A stretch of 64,000 nucleotides of DNA from Apricaphanius iberus (Eukaryota; Chordata; Actinopteri; Cyprinodontiformes; Aphaniidae): NCBI GenBank assembly GCA_028564705.1, contig JAPXFQ010002671.1:1178001-1242000 (forward strand), given 5' to 3'. Position numbers and translations under genes: made by a program. Under the pieces are notes generated by a model. It saw nothing but the letters and a program-made list of their open reading frames with translations, searched no databases and had not been told where the DNA came from. Every line of letters begins with the position of its first letter. Positions within the stretch are counted from its first letter, which is position 1. This document shows, piece by piece, positions 36,901 through 47,430 of this stretch.

Positions 36901-37274
36901 CCACACAATGCCCATGAACAGCAGCACTAAGATGTTTTTAGACCAAAAAATATGGAATTTAACAAGTTTACACAAAACTGTCAAATATATGCCCTTAAAC
37001 AGAATGATTTCTGGGTTTAATTAGACTTTAAGAATTCAAACTGAAACATAGAAACCAAAATATGCCTTACTCTACGGCATAAAATTTAAGTGGAGGCATT
37101 CATAATTTCCTACAAATAAAACAAGACTGTAGCATCACAACAGATTTAGATAAAAGATAGCAGAAAAGCACAGTCATATTGAAGATGATGTTCAACTGAA
37201 TAGTTAAATAAATAAAAAGTCCAAGCAGCATGATCTTCGCTTCTCACCATTTGGCAGCAGAGAGCTGTGTCGTA

Positions 37275-37860
37275 GGCCACGTCCACACTAAGCCGGATAA
37301 TGCCTTAAACGTATAATTATTTAGTCTACACCCCCCTATCGTCCACACTAACCCGGCGTCGTTTAAGGTCTGTGGCTGGATAACTATTAGCCGGGTAAGA
37401 GAGCCGTGTAAATCTTACTTCAACGGCTAAACGAGCTAGTGTGGACAGCTTCCCCGGATAATGAAAGGAAGTGGCGTCAATGAATGCTGCGTCAATAACA
37501 ATACGACACTACAGACAAAGACAACAGCGAAGAGTAATAAATCGATCTCGTCGTCTGTCCACACCAAAAACTCTCTCTTCTTCTGAGCAGCTATTGTTCT
37601 CTTCGGTTAACGAGACAAGCAGATATGTACTGTGCTGTAGAGCTTCTTGTATATATTATGTAGGCGCTGGCGTCACGTAGATTATATGCGTTTCGTGCAT
37701 CTTTTCGTGCATGCCCAGTATTTGCTCAGGTCGGTATGGGATTTCGCAATCATGGGACCTTAAACGGACCTTAAACGGGGCGTAAATGCTGGCGTTGAGT
37801 GGATAACATTAGGCGTCTAACTCCCAGTATAACCTTATCGGCTTAGTGTGGACGTAGCCT
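37275..37860. mobile_element. MITE with long inverted ends and subterminal repeats
   Basis: The left end GGCCACGTCCACACTAAGCC and the reverse complement of the right end, GGCTACGTCCACACTAAGCC, differ at one base in 20 and stay similar for about 26 bp. Both ends lie next to TA, compatible with an ISL2EU- or Harbinger-like insertion. Internally the ends are echoed: TCGTCCACACTAACCCGG near 37330 and GCTAGTGTGGACAGC near 37434, plus ACCTTAAACGG twice near 37758-37776 in inverse relation to GTTTAAGGTC near 37361. The roughly 0.59-kb element has no transposase and is visibly richer in GC and CpG than the flanks. Confidence 0.8.
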
Positions 37861-38940
37861 TAGTTCACGGTGTGCTTAAAACATGTAGCACGAGTAACTT
37901 GTGATTTAAAATCACACAAAAAAAGTCAACGTCTTCCATTATGGACTCCAGCAGCTGTGGAAGGCGTTTCTCCCCCACTCTCTGGTCAGCTGCCGTAAAT
38001 TCCATCTCCTTCAAAGTTTTTTGGCTTGATCCGGTTTACCGTTGCGGTTCTCTGTGGTTCAGAAATCAGACTTTCAGCTTTCTCCGTTTCTCTCGGCTTT
38101 GTTTTGGTGTGCTGATAGTAATGAGAAGCAATCAGCTCCTACACCTCCTAGAAAACCCTCTCAAAGCAAGTAGTTTCATCTAGCTTCCACTGAATCTTCT
38201 ACTTAACCTACAAGCTCAGAAATGCTGCACCTCCGTATTGGACCACAGCTCTGGATTTAGTGTTGCCGCTGTTCTTCCGCAAACCCCAAACGCATCCAGT
38301 CGCTGTAGTAAATTTTAAAAATGGCAGTCTGATCAAGAAGCTGTTATGTTGCCCAGCCAGTTACTCCACTCTGTAGCCAATCAGTGAATGACGGCCTTCT
38401 GATGCAGCTTTTCTGTCCCTGCTTGGCCGTGATGGAAGCAGTGAGAAGCTGGTACTTTAAACTTCAGCCCGACTTCTGCCAGTGGAATAACGATGGAACC
38501 AGGGCCGAGTAGCTACTGGTGGAAAAGCGCCATTAGGGTTAGGCGCCCTGCCACATGTTGAAATCTGGGACCAAACCCACAACTTTCTCATTGCAGGATG
38601 ACGTCTCTGCCTCTCAGCCACTGTTGATAGCAATGCTATCTGCGCCAACGGATAGTAAAGATGGAGTAAAAGGTCGAGTTTTGGCCACCAAATTAGTCAT
38701 TAATCTCTCAGTAGTACAACTTAAAGTCCAGTTTCTTTAATTGGTCCAAACTAAAGATCTCTAACTCTACCTTAGCTGTTTTTTAAAATTTCTTAGGCAT
38801 TTTGCTGACGTTTTGCTGAATCTTTGCACAGATAAAGCTTTCAACATGGCAATCATGCCTACTCTCTGAAGCTCGACAGTGAGAATCATGTGAATAAGAC
38901 TGCCCCATTGCATTCTACACAGTGCTGATCACATGCAAGT

Positions 38941-39060
38941 AGGGTTGCAGGATATCTGAAAAACATGTGATATGCAATAATGTTAGTGATTGTTGCAATA
39001 AGTTGCAATATATAAACTGTTTCTTTCGGTTTAGGATTCATTGCAATCATACATGCCGTT
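38941..39060. mobile_element. hAT-like terminal fragment
   Basis: TAGGGTTGCAGGATATCTGA followed by repeated TTGCAATA motifs resembles the 'TAGGGCTGCACGATATTGG...TTGCAATA' end of fish hAT elements. Only one end is present before an unrelated LINE end begins at 39229. Confidence 0.5.
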
Positions 39061-39228
39061 TTTGCTTCTTCATGACTTCACTTCGCCATCTACTTTCATT
39101 AAAGGACGCCAAATAAACTTCTACCATAGATAACCTGAAAGCATGACACCTAATTAATGCGCTAGTGCAGTCCAGGCTGTTCTTTGCCGAATTAATATTG
39201 TGTGCAGTAGTTCAGGTGGACGAATCAT

Positions 39229-39575
39229 CTCATGGGTAAATGTGGTGCCCGGGTTTTACTTTGGAAGAGAGTACAACCCCTCTCGAGGCGACTGGTTCCA
39301 GTTGATGAGCCAGTTGAGGTGGCTCGGGGATCTGGTCAGGATGCCTCCTGGACACCTCCCTGGTGAGGTGTTGCAGCACGTCCCACCGGGAGGAGGCCCA
39401 GGGAAAGACCCAGGACTCGTTGGAGGGACAATGTCTCCCTGCTGTCCTAGGAATGCCTCTGGATTCCCCCCGGGAAACTGGCCCAAGCGGCCGGTGAGAG
39501 GGAAGTCTGGGAGCTTAAGCTACTGCCCCCGTGACCCGACCCTCTATAAGTGGAAGAAGATGGATGGATGGTTTT
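39229..39575 (+). mobile_element. 5'-truncated non-LTR retrotransposon 3' end (RTE/Rex3-like)
   Basis: The translated strand reads LRWLGDLVRMPPGHLPGEV followed by decayed GRP-rich and WxxxV-like segments, matching the C-terminal tail 'VRWLGHLIRMPPGRLPxEV...GRRPRGRPRTRW' of an abundant fish LINE. At DNA level it ends with GACCCGACCCTCTATAAGTG and GAAGAAGATGGATGGATGG, i.e. the typical conserved 3' end with a GATG-repeat tail. The reverse-transcriptase and endonuclease domains are absent, and frameshifts occur. Clade assignment is from memory. Confidence 0.75.
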
Positions 39576-40121
39576 TCTTTGGCAGTTTACCAGGTAAATC
39601 TCAGATTATACATCTTTTTAAAATTCAATTTACGTCCCCCCCCCCCAATTGCTAAAGAAAAGCAATTGGTACAAACGGCAGACAACTTGTGCAAAGCATT
39701 CTGCTACAGTTAGCTGTTTTATAGCAAAAGTTTGTCAGTCACTGTGGTTTTGTTCGTCTCGGAGAGACTGCGATTTTTCATATTATTATATTATTATATT
39801 CAAATTCCTCTATGGAAACTCCAAGGAGCCAAAAATGTGGAATTACACAAAAACTCCATTTACTTTTTTTTTCTCTAATCCCCCGCAACGAAAACTTCGA
39901 ATTGACTCATCCAATCGACTTTTTGCACAGGTTTACTACCAGGTACAACCAGGTACAGACTGCATTCAGACTACAGCCTTAACAATCACTACTCCTCCAG
40001 TCTCTTAGCAACTAGCACAATCACGGCAAAGTTCACTTTTAGTTCAGTTTGTCCTTGATACCCAGATATGGTAGAGGGGAGCTCCTTACTCTTCCTTTTT
40101 GCAAAGGACCTTAAACTTGCA

Positions 40122-40126
40122 CAGAG

Positions 40127-40157
<31 letters not shown>

Positions 40158-40160
40158 TTT
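40122..40160. repeat. (AT)n microsatellite
   Basis: A TA dinucleotide run interrupted by one ACAT unit. Confidence 0.85.
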
Positions 40161-40644
40161 TTTAGTCAGTTTTATATTGATTAATAATAGAACTTTCTCC
40201 TTAACAGCATGATATGAGCGGCCTTTAGGTATTTATATTCGGAGAAATAAAGGAACCCTTTAAAATAAATTTTTGCCATTTTGTAAGATGAGAATGATCT
40301 CTTGATCTTCTCATTTTATTTTTAAATCCATTCCATGAGAGACCTAGGCAGAAAACTCAGGAGAATAAAACGGCTATTATTTCTCACTTTATTCATCCTT
40401 TCTAGAATCCTTTAGAACGAAGGAACAGCTTCTCTCTTTACAAAGTCAGCGGAGGACCTCACGCTTCGATCTGTAGCGGCAGAGAGCCCAGCTGGCAGCT
40501 GTGCGTGGATATTTCAACCAGGTCGCTTCGGTGCTGCGGCTCCTCCTATTTATCTAGATGTCCAGTCAGCTGCAGGAGGAGCCACGGTCGGTTTGACTGA
40601 GTGGTTTTTCATCTAGCTGGGATGGATTTTATCAAATAAATTTC

Positions 40645-40765
40645 CCCAAGAAATGTGATTTATACTCCAGTGCGACTTATATATGTTTTCTTCCTTCTTT
40701 ATTATACATTTTCGGCTGGCGCGACTTATACTCCGGAGTGAATTATAATCAGAAAAATACGGTAC
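40645..40765. mobile_element. Short interspersed repeat with CGACTTATACTCC units
   Basis: TTATACTCCAGTGCGACTTATA and GCGACTTATACTCCGGAGTG repeat one another about 60 bp apart, ending in AGAAAAATACGGTA. This is the pattern of a small dispersed DNA-element family known in vertebrate genomes. The class is uncertain. Confidence 0.5.
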
Positions 40766-42273
40766 ACACCCCACTGAAACTGAAGCAAGCTCTGTTTTAC
40801 TCTTCGTCAGTCTTTGTCTGGAAAAAAATCTGATTTTTGTTTCCAGCCATCCGGTTTGGTCTGATCAAGTCATTTATTAAAATGTGTTTTACTAAAATAC
40901 TTAAATTTGTCTAAATAACTGATATTTTCTGCAAAACTTGTACATATCCTAGGTATTAAGAGCTGATTTTGAAATTGCACGCCGTCATTAACAATACTTG
41001 ACTGCTTTGTTCCTCGTCACTGGCTTTCTCCTGGGGAGCTCTAACCTTTTGGTTTCATACAATCTTTAAGAGTTTGATACCCGAGTCTTATTTTTAGTTT
41101 AAACTGAGAGAGAAAGAAGGGAGCAGAGGAGGACAGAAGGCTCCTACGCATTCACACCACTTTATCCAACTGGCCTCTGTTTTATATCTCGCAACCCGAT
41201 GGTGAAACACAACCTCCTACATACACTCATGTACTGATCAAGGGACTTTTGCATTCATTTTTACAACCAGATGCATTATTCTGTTGATCTTAGCGACAAC
41301 AAGCTGCATTGTATGTAGCCAGCAGCAGCATTGGAGCAATACAATGCACCACCAGAGAGCTCTGGATAGTCAGTGAGTTCATACCGCTTTGGTTTCTCTT
41401 CAACAAACACGAACATTTGTTTGTGCTCTGTCGAGCTCAGTGTTGCAGTGTTGAAACTGACAGTCATAATCAAAATAGTCTGTTGCAAAACTATTTATTT
41501 TAAAAGCATTTTCTGCTTTTGAATACCAGCACAAAACAGCTGAAATTGTAAATGATGTAAAATGGGGTTGTAAAAAAATGGCAATACATAGATGTAACAA
41601 TATTGTATCCATATTCAAAAGCAATCTCGATTTTTATTATTATTTTTTTGATTGGAACCATTGTTTGCTGCAACAGTTAATGAGTTTTGTAGAGTCCTAT
41701 GACAATTTTCCTAAATTCATTTTTAAAAATTACAATATACAGTCTTATTCATAGTATTGGAATATATTGAAATATATTTTATCGTCTCCCCGACATTTGT
41801 CGTCTGCTGATAAACATCGTATCAGCAGTCTTGCCAATATACATCCCTAATGTAAAAGCTTTGAGGTGCTCAAATTTCAGTAGAACAATCTGACAAATGT
41901 AACATTATTTCCTGAGAGTGTGAACATTCTGCAAAATATTTATATTTTGCAGAATGTATATATACTTTGATTTGTGGGAATATGTTTTTGATAATTTTTT
42001 GTATAATTTAGCTGATGATGGGAGTGCACATGTAGAAGCATAGATTTTTTTAAAAGAAACAAGACCTCTTGTTGCTTCAGTTTTTGTTGTATTTTCTGTA
42101 TAGAATCAAAGGAGGAGTAACACATCACAAAAAGTTTAATTATTCATTTATCAGTCCAGGTTAAGCTGTAAAGTCTCAGTGTCCTTCTTTTATTTTTTTA
42201 TTTTTTAGCAAACTGTTCGCTATTAAAGAAGGACAGGTGTACTTGAAGTCGCTGTTGTCTTCCTGCGTTAGCA

Positions 42274-42639
42274 ATGGCTATCTCTGAAATAAAGCTAGCA
42301 GTCATCAGTGTTTTCCATCAGATTGAACCCAACTGTAAGGAAGCAGCTGCTAGGAAAACTGCAGATGAGAGAACAGTTTTCTTGTGCTTCAAGAACTTCA
42401 GTTGCAGTATTAGAGACTCCTGTCTAAGACATCGGTGGCAAGATCAACTTCTAACAATCCCCGAGCATTTTATTAATTATCAATGTGTTTTATCACTGCA
42501 GCGGAGCACCACGTCTAAAGGCAAAAGCTTTGATCAACAACAGTGGGTCACCATATCTAGTATTTTAGATAGTGCGACAAAAGTTAAGAAGGATCAATAC
42601 GAGAAATGGTTAGTCCTCCCTTTGATTTTCTGTATTTAA
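42274..42639 (+). other. Isolated 121-codon ORF, unrecognised
   Basis: One open frame starts MAISEIKLAVISVFHQIEPN and ends in a hydrophobic tail. I see no known domain, no convincing splice sites flanking it and no promoter. It lies in the sense direction inside rock2 intron 1. It may be a transposon remnant or chance. Confidence 0.15.
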
Positions 42640-42749
42640 ATTTAGCAACACAAAGCTGTGCTTAAATCATGTGGGTTACTGCTATATTGTTCTGTGGAGT
42701 TGATATCACCCACACATTTCAGGTTGCATAATGTATTGTTAGCACATCG

Positions 42750-43220
42750 TAAGGCTGGTTAGTGTGAGCAGTTTGGGCCTGCTGCAGGAACTTGCATATT
42801 GTCCCCTTCATGCTGTTTTCCTGGCACCTTCCTCGGTATGCCTCATAATAAAGGGTGGGTCCCAAAAATGTGAAGGGCACAGGAGCATGGGACAGAGATC
42901 TGTCAGAGGCATGAATAAGACATGCTCTCGTTATTCCCCATGGAGACATTAACTGTGCTATTTGCGAGCCCAGGATTCCTGCCATCGGGTCTCTGTCCGA
43001 GGGTTTATTGGCCCCGCCTGGCACGGTCCCTGGCTCTGCCCGCCTCTACGCCTTTATCTGGATGACTATTTTTAAAGATTGCTGGAATTTAATCAAAACA
43101 TTCACTTTCTCCTCGATCCTTTTAAAGCCCAGAGCGGGGCTGCCCGTTTTCCCGTTCCACATGCCTGCCGATGAGACGGGGAGGCTGGGACACAAAGTGG
43201 CTGTGATCTGAGGCCGACCG
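42750..43220. promoter_or_regulatory. Candidate conserved non-coding block in rock2 intron 1
   Basis: About 470 bp of balanced GC content without repeat signatures, in contrast to its AT-rich, transposon-filled surroundings. It contains CATAATAAAGG, GCATGAATAAGACATGC, GGGTTTATTGGCC and ACCTTTCTCC-like motifs resembling Hox/forkhead-type sites. Conservation across fish would be needed to support enhancer function. Confidence 0.25.
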
Positions 43221-44633
43221 TGCATGGTTAGGGTGTTTTTCTCAGTGCATCTTTAGCTTTAACAGCATTGCTTTCCTCATGAGGAGATCCAAATCCTTTT
43301 TTCATCATGAGTGGAAGCAGGCAATGGTCAATAGGAGATCTGGTTAAAAATCAGAATCGAAGGTGCAGAAACAGAGCTCTGCTAAAATCCACCTTTCTCC
43401 TTTATAGTTTCAATTTTTTTCTTGTTTTGGGGCTGCTAAGCAACAGGCCATAACCAGCTAGCTGGATGACAATATAACGATAGATAAACACCCATCTGAG
43501 AGATACAGACCCACTCACTCTGATAAGATATATACTCCTCTATTAGAACAGGCAGATACTAAGGCCCGGTTGTTAACATGCCTTCCCTGAGATTTGTGAC
43601 ACTGTGCTGCAGGAGCTCACTGTGTAGGTTTTAATCACTTCTATCAACAAAAATTTGTTTAAGACCTTGTGCTCTGCATAAGTAGATCACTTCCTCGAAC
43701 ACAGTGTTATTTTTTTTTAACTCAGCATTTAATTGACGAATATAGACTGATAAGGTTGCAGATCATATGTAATTAAGTCTTAGGATTGTAATTTGATGTT
43801 TACAGCTAAATTACTTCTCAGCTTGCTCTTTTTTGATACTAAATTTGGAGCGTACAGACTAAGATGGATTTGTTGGTTCTATTCCACAATAAATTAAAAC
43901 GAACATCGCTATCTCTGGAAACCAGTCTTGGAGGAAAACTCAGGCATCCCTTTTCCCAGCGACGCTCTGTTCATTCAAAGGTTTTCCTTTGCTTGAAGAG
44001 AGCCGAGTCTGTGTTCTTAAAAGAAGTAACCAGGAGGAATCCTGATCAGATGCACAAAACGGCTCAACCGACTCTTTTCAATGCACAGCTGCAGCTGATC
44101 CAGAACTGATCCAGAACACCACTGCTGTCTGAGAGTAGAGCACATCCCCCCAGTTCTGAAGTCCTTACCCTGGTTCGCTGTAGTTTAGAGGGTAGACTTC
44201 AAAATACTTTTGTTAGTTTAGAATACTAAACAGCTTGTCACAAAAATAAATTAATAAATCTGTTGTGGTATCAACTCTCCAGACCACTAGGGTCTTCTCG
44301 TTCAAATCTGCTCTACAACTAGTGTTGGACTAATTGGGCAATTCCACCCAGATAACGCGATTAGAAAACCGAATTTCTCTGCATGCAATTCCAGTCTCGC
44401 CTCATCTAAGCTTTTCATGAGAAGTGAGGAAACCGTGGAATCTGGAGTAACAACACCGATACACAACAACACTGCGGCAGCAACAAGAGTGTAATACAAC
44501 ATAAACGATACAGTACTTACAAAATGTAGTATGAGCAGCGTCGTCCATTTCTTTGCTCATTGAGTGTAAGCTTTTTACTCTCCTTCACTGCTGCCAGCAT
44601 TTGTTTACCATCTGTGTGACGCTCTAGGCCAGG

Positions 44634-44720
44634 GGTATTCGAATACTTTTTAAAGAGGTCCAGAGAGATGCATTTTCTTGAGTCCATGGTCCGGATGATC
44701 GAAATACTTATAATTAAAGG
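44634..44720. mobile_element. hAT-like end fragment (CAGGGGTATTCGAAT)
   Basis: CAGGGGTATTCGAATAC, AAAGAGGTCCAGAGAGATGC and GGTCCGGATGATCG follow the left end of a vertebrate hAT family whose consensus starts CAGGGGTATTCAA and continues with AGAGGTCCAG and GGTCCGG. The right end was not found. Confidence 0.5.
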
Positions 44721-45213
44721 TAATATATATTTAACTAGCTTATTACTTTTAAACATTGATTTGCCTGTCAAATCATTTAAATTCTGTCTAATTCAGATAC
44801 TTTTTGACAACATTTACTGTCACCTAACAAAGTGCTGGACATATGATCGTTTATGGATCGTAATATTCTCTCATTTAATGAAAAGAGTAAAACGATGTCA
44901 ATAAGAAAATAAATGACACACGGAAACTGTCCATTTTTAACTTCTCTCACACTCCTGTCTGCGCTTTCGTGTTTCAGAGTTTTCTGGAATACTGAGTGCT
45001 TATTGACTTGTTGGTGTCACATGGTACAGTTGAACTTAAAAGCGATTGGTCTGTAGGTTTCCATGGATGGTGGAACACTACCGTAAAGACTGCAAATGCT
45101 GCGCTGGCAAACCAGAAGCGCTCAGTACACTTTTAAATGGGGAACTCTGTTTTAGTATTAGGTCCAGGTTCACATGAGACACCAGTTCGGTCCGGACCAC
45201 GGTCCACCTCTTA

Positions 45214-45909
45214 CGCCCCTTTTCCACTAGGGTTGCTTTAGACCCGAACGGGTCAGGTCAGTACGGCCTAAAACAGGTAGTTTGTGTTTCCAAAACCATC
45301 TCAGAAGAACAGTAGTCGGCGAGGACCTGTCACACACCTAACTTAACTGCTCCAACTCTCGTGTGGAGGGTGGTAACAGCCCCGATTGCAGCTCCACCCC
45401 TCTTGACAACCTGACAAAAATCTGCCATCACTTTTCTTGTGTCGCAGATGCTGAAGCTGCAGTCCATTCTCTCCCCTGCTGCTGGTGAAGCTGCAGCCTG
45501 TATTCACCTTTCGGCTTCAGCTTTATCAAAACCACAACCCTCCCTAAATGCTATAAAACTGTTTATAAAGAACTCAGTTTAAAAAAAAAAATATGGAGCT
45601 ACTTAAAGCAAAGACAAATAAAAACTGCTCTGAGACTATAAATGCTTAAATCTTTATGGAGAACATTTCAGATTTTGGTGCTTTGACTGTTATTACATTC
45701 TGAGACATCACTTCAAACAAACACCAGGCCAATCAGCGGCTACCAATGCTGGGTAGTAGTGAGAGGAAGATTGTTGGGTCGCTTCAGACCAAAGCAGAGG
45801 TGGTCCCAAAAAGGGATTGGCTCGGCTCGGATACAGGTAATGGAAACATGCCAGAACGGTTCCGAAGCTACCCGTTCCGTACCATATCAACCATAGTGGA
45901 AAAAGGGCA
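45214..45909. mobile_element. Harbinger-like non-autonomous element with TTA TSD
   Basis: The left end CGCCCCTTTTCCACTAGGGT and the reverse complement of the right end, TGCCCTTTTTCCACTATGGT, agree at 17 of 20 bases. The element is bounded by TTA on both sides (45211-45213 and 45910-45912), the TWA target duplication of PIF/Harbinger transposons. It is 696 bp with no transposase ORF. Confidence 0.75.
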
Positions 45910-46309
45910 TTAGTGACCTCTGCTCTAGGCCAACTGGAAAAATCTAACGTTAAAGGACACCTGTCACCACCTAGCGTCGTGGTTTGGAACGCACTTCTTT
46001 CAATAATTCAATTTTTTTGAGCATCATAAACCCGCATAAAGACTCCCATTCTGGTTAAGCCATTAGTCAGATATTTTTCTGAAAGCTCAGTTTAGATGTG
46101 CATGTAAATGCCCTGACTGAGTTAATTTAAAATCCAGACTAAATCACCATTTGTTTAGAGCTGGATTTGGTTGATGGAACGTCATCATTCTTTTTTCAAC
46201 TTTTCTTTCCTTTCGTGTTTATTAAGCCACTAAATGTACGAATTTCTTGCTTTGCCTTTACTGTGAGCTCCCCATAGATCACTGAAGCACTTATTATCCT
46301 TGACGAAAA

Positions 46310-47430
46310 TGGACGAAATAACAGAAACTAGAAGTGAACATTTTTTTTTGTTAACTGAAATAAAAACTATAATTTGCAACAAAACTAAAACAAACTGAAT
46401 TTATAAAAAAAAAATGGGCTTAGTTTTTGATTCTATGTCTCATACATTATAAAGTCTAGAAGGATTATTGGTGTCACTCCTTTCTCTACTTTGTGTTGTC
46501 ACCAGAAACCGGTGCAACCATGTCTTGTGGTGTTGGTTGCACAAATCACTTTGATAAAAACAGAACAGGAACATTTTCATACAATCCCATTGACTTGCCC
46601 CCTTTATAGGCAAATAAATATGTCTTTGGATTGCAAGCTTTCAGAAGAAAGGATTGGATCGATGATTTGACATTTGGTAGCAAAAACTCGTAACAGGTGT
46701 GCTATGGCTAACAAACAAGCTAACACTGCTACTGCAAATAATAGCAATGGGAGCTGGGGCTGTGTAAGCTAGTGTAGGTTGTGTGTATCTGCTGTGTTGA
46801 TGGAGAAATAATCTCTCTCTAGTTTCTGGTTGTTGGAGGATTTTACTGGCTGTACTGCATTATCCCAACGTAGCAAAAACGTCAGTCGAGTAGCCTAGCA
46901 TTATATCAGCGAAGGTTGAGAGAAAGCGCCACATTCCAATTTGGGATTACTTAGTAATAGAATATGTGCAAAATGATCAAAAGCATCATAGTATTCATGA
47001 TGGCCTGGCTTTTGTTTTGTTGTGTTGCCAGTCAGTGTTTTTATAGAAATGGAGCACCAGCATTAATTGTTGGGTTTTCTAATATACAGGTGCTGTTATT
47101 GTGTTTATAGAACTTTGAAAGTTACTCTGCCCTCTTTTATACTTGCCTGATTTGCAGGGTTTTTCATCTGGCCCCTTTGAGTACATTTTTATAAACGTAT
47201 AATATTTTACTGAGATTTTGTTATACATTTTTTTTTTTTGTGTTGCCTTGGTAAACAGCTTATTTAACGAAATGACTAAAACTAATAAAAACTAAAGCGA
47301 AACTAAGCATTTTCAGAAAACTAAAACTAAACTATGTAAAAAATGGTAAAAAATAATTAAAACTAAGAAAGAATTGAACATCTCAAATCAAAACTAAATA
47401 AAAACTAAAACTAATGATAATCTTAAAACT
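46310..47430. repeat. A-rich AAAACTAA repeat region
   Basis: Blocks of degenerate AAAACTAA/AACTAAAAC units lie at about 46345-46410 and 47265-47425, flanking a less repetitive core. The second block has at least ten units on the same strand. The arrangement suggests an element with A-rich ends, or two remnants of one retroposon tail family. Confidence 0.5.

Larger units (their letters stand above)
35302..38532. mobile_element. Possible Harbinger-like element (3.2 kb) hosting a MITE
   Basis: The left end AGGTATTTTTCCACTATTAC and the reverse complement of the right end, TGGCGCTTTTCCACCAGTAG, are related inverted ends of the TTTTCCACTA family seen twice more in this intron. The flanks are TAA on the left and TTA on the right, both TWA-type but not identical, so the pairing is tentative. 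Between them are a smaller MITE (37275-37860) and mostly unrecognised sequence. No transposase ORF is visible. Confidence 0.4.

Noticed and set aside
41335..41360. CTCF-like CCACCAGAGAGCTC
   Set aside because: Two core mismatches, including a G in the conserved GGC part; weaker than the 24842 site.
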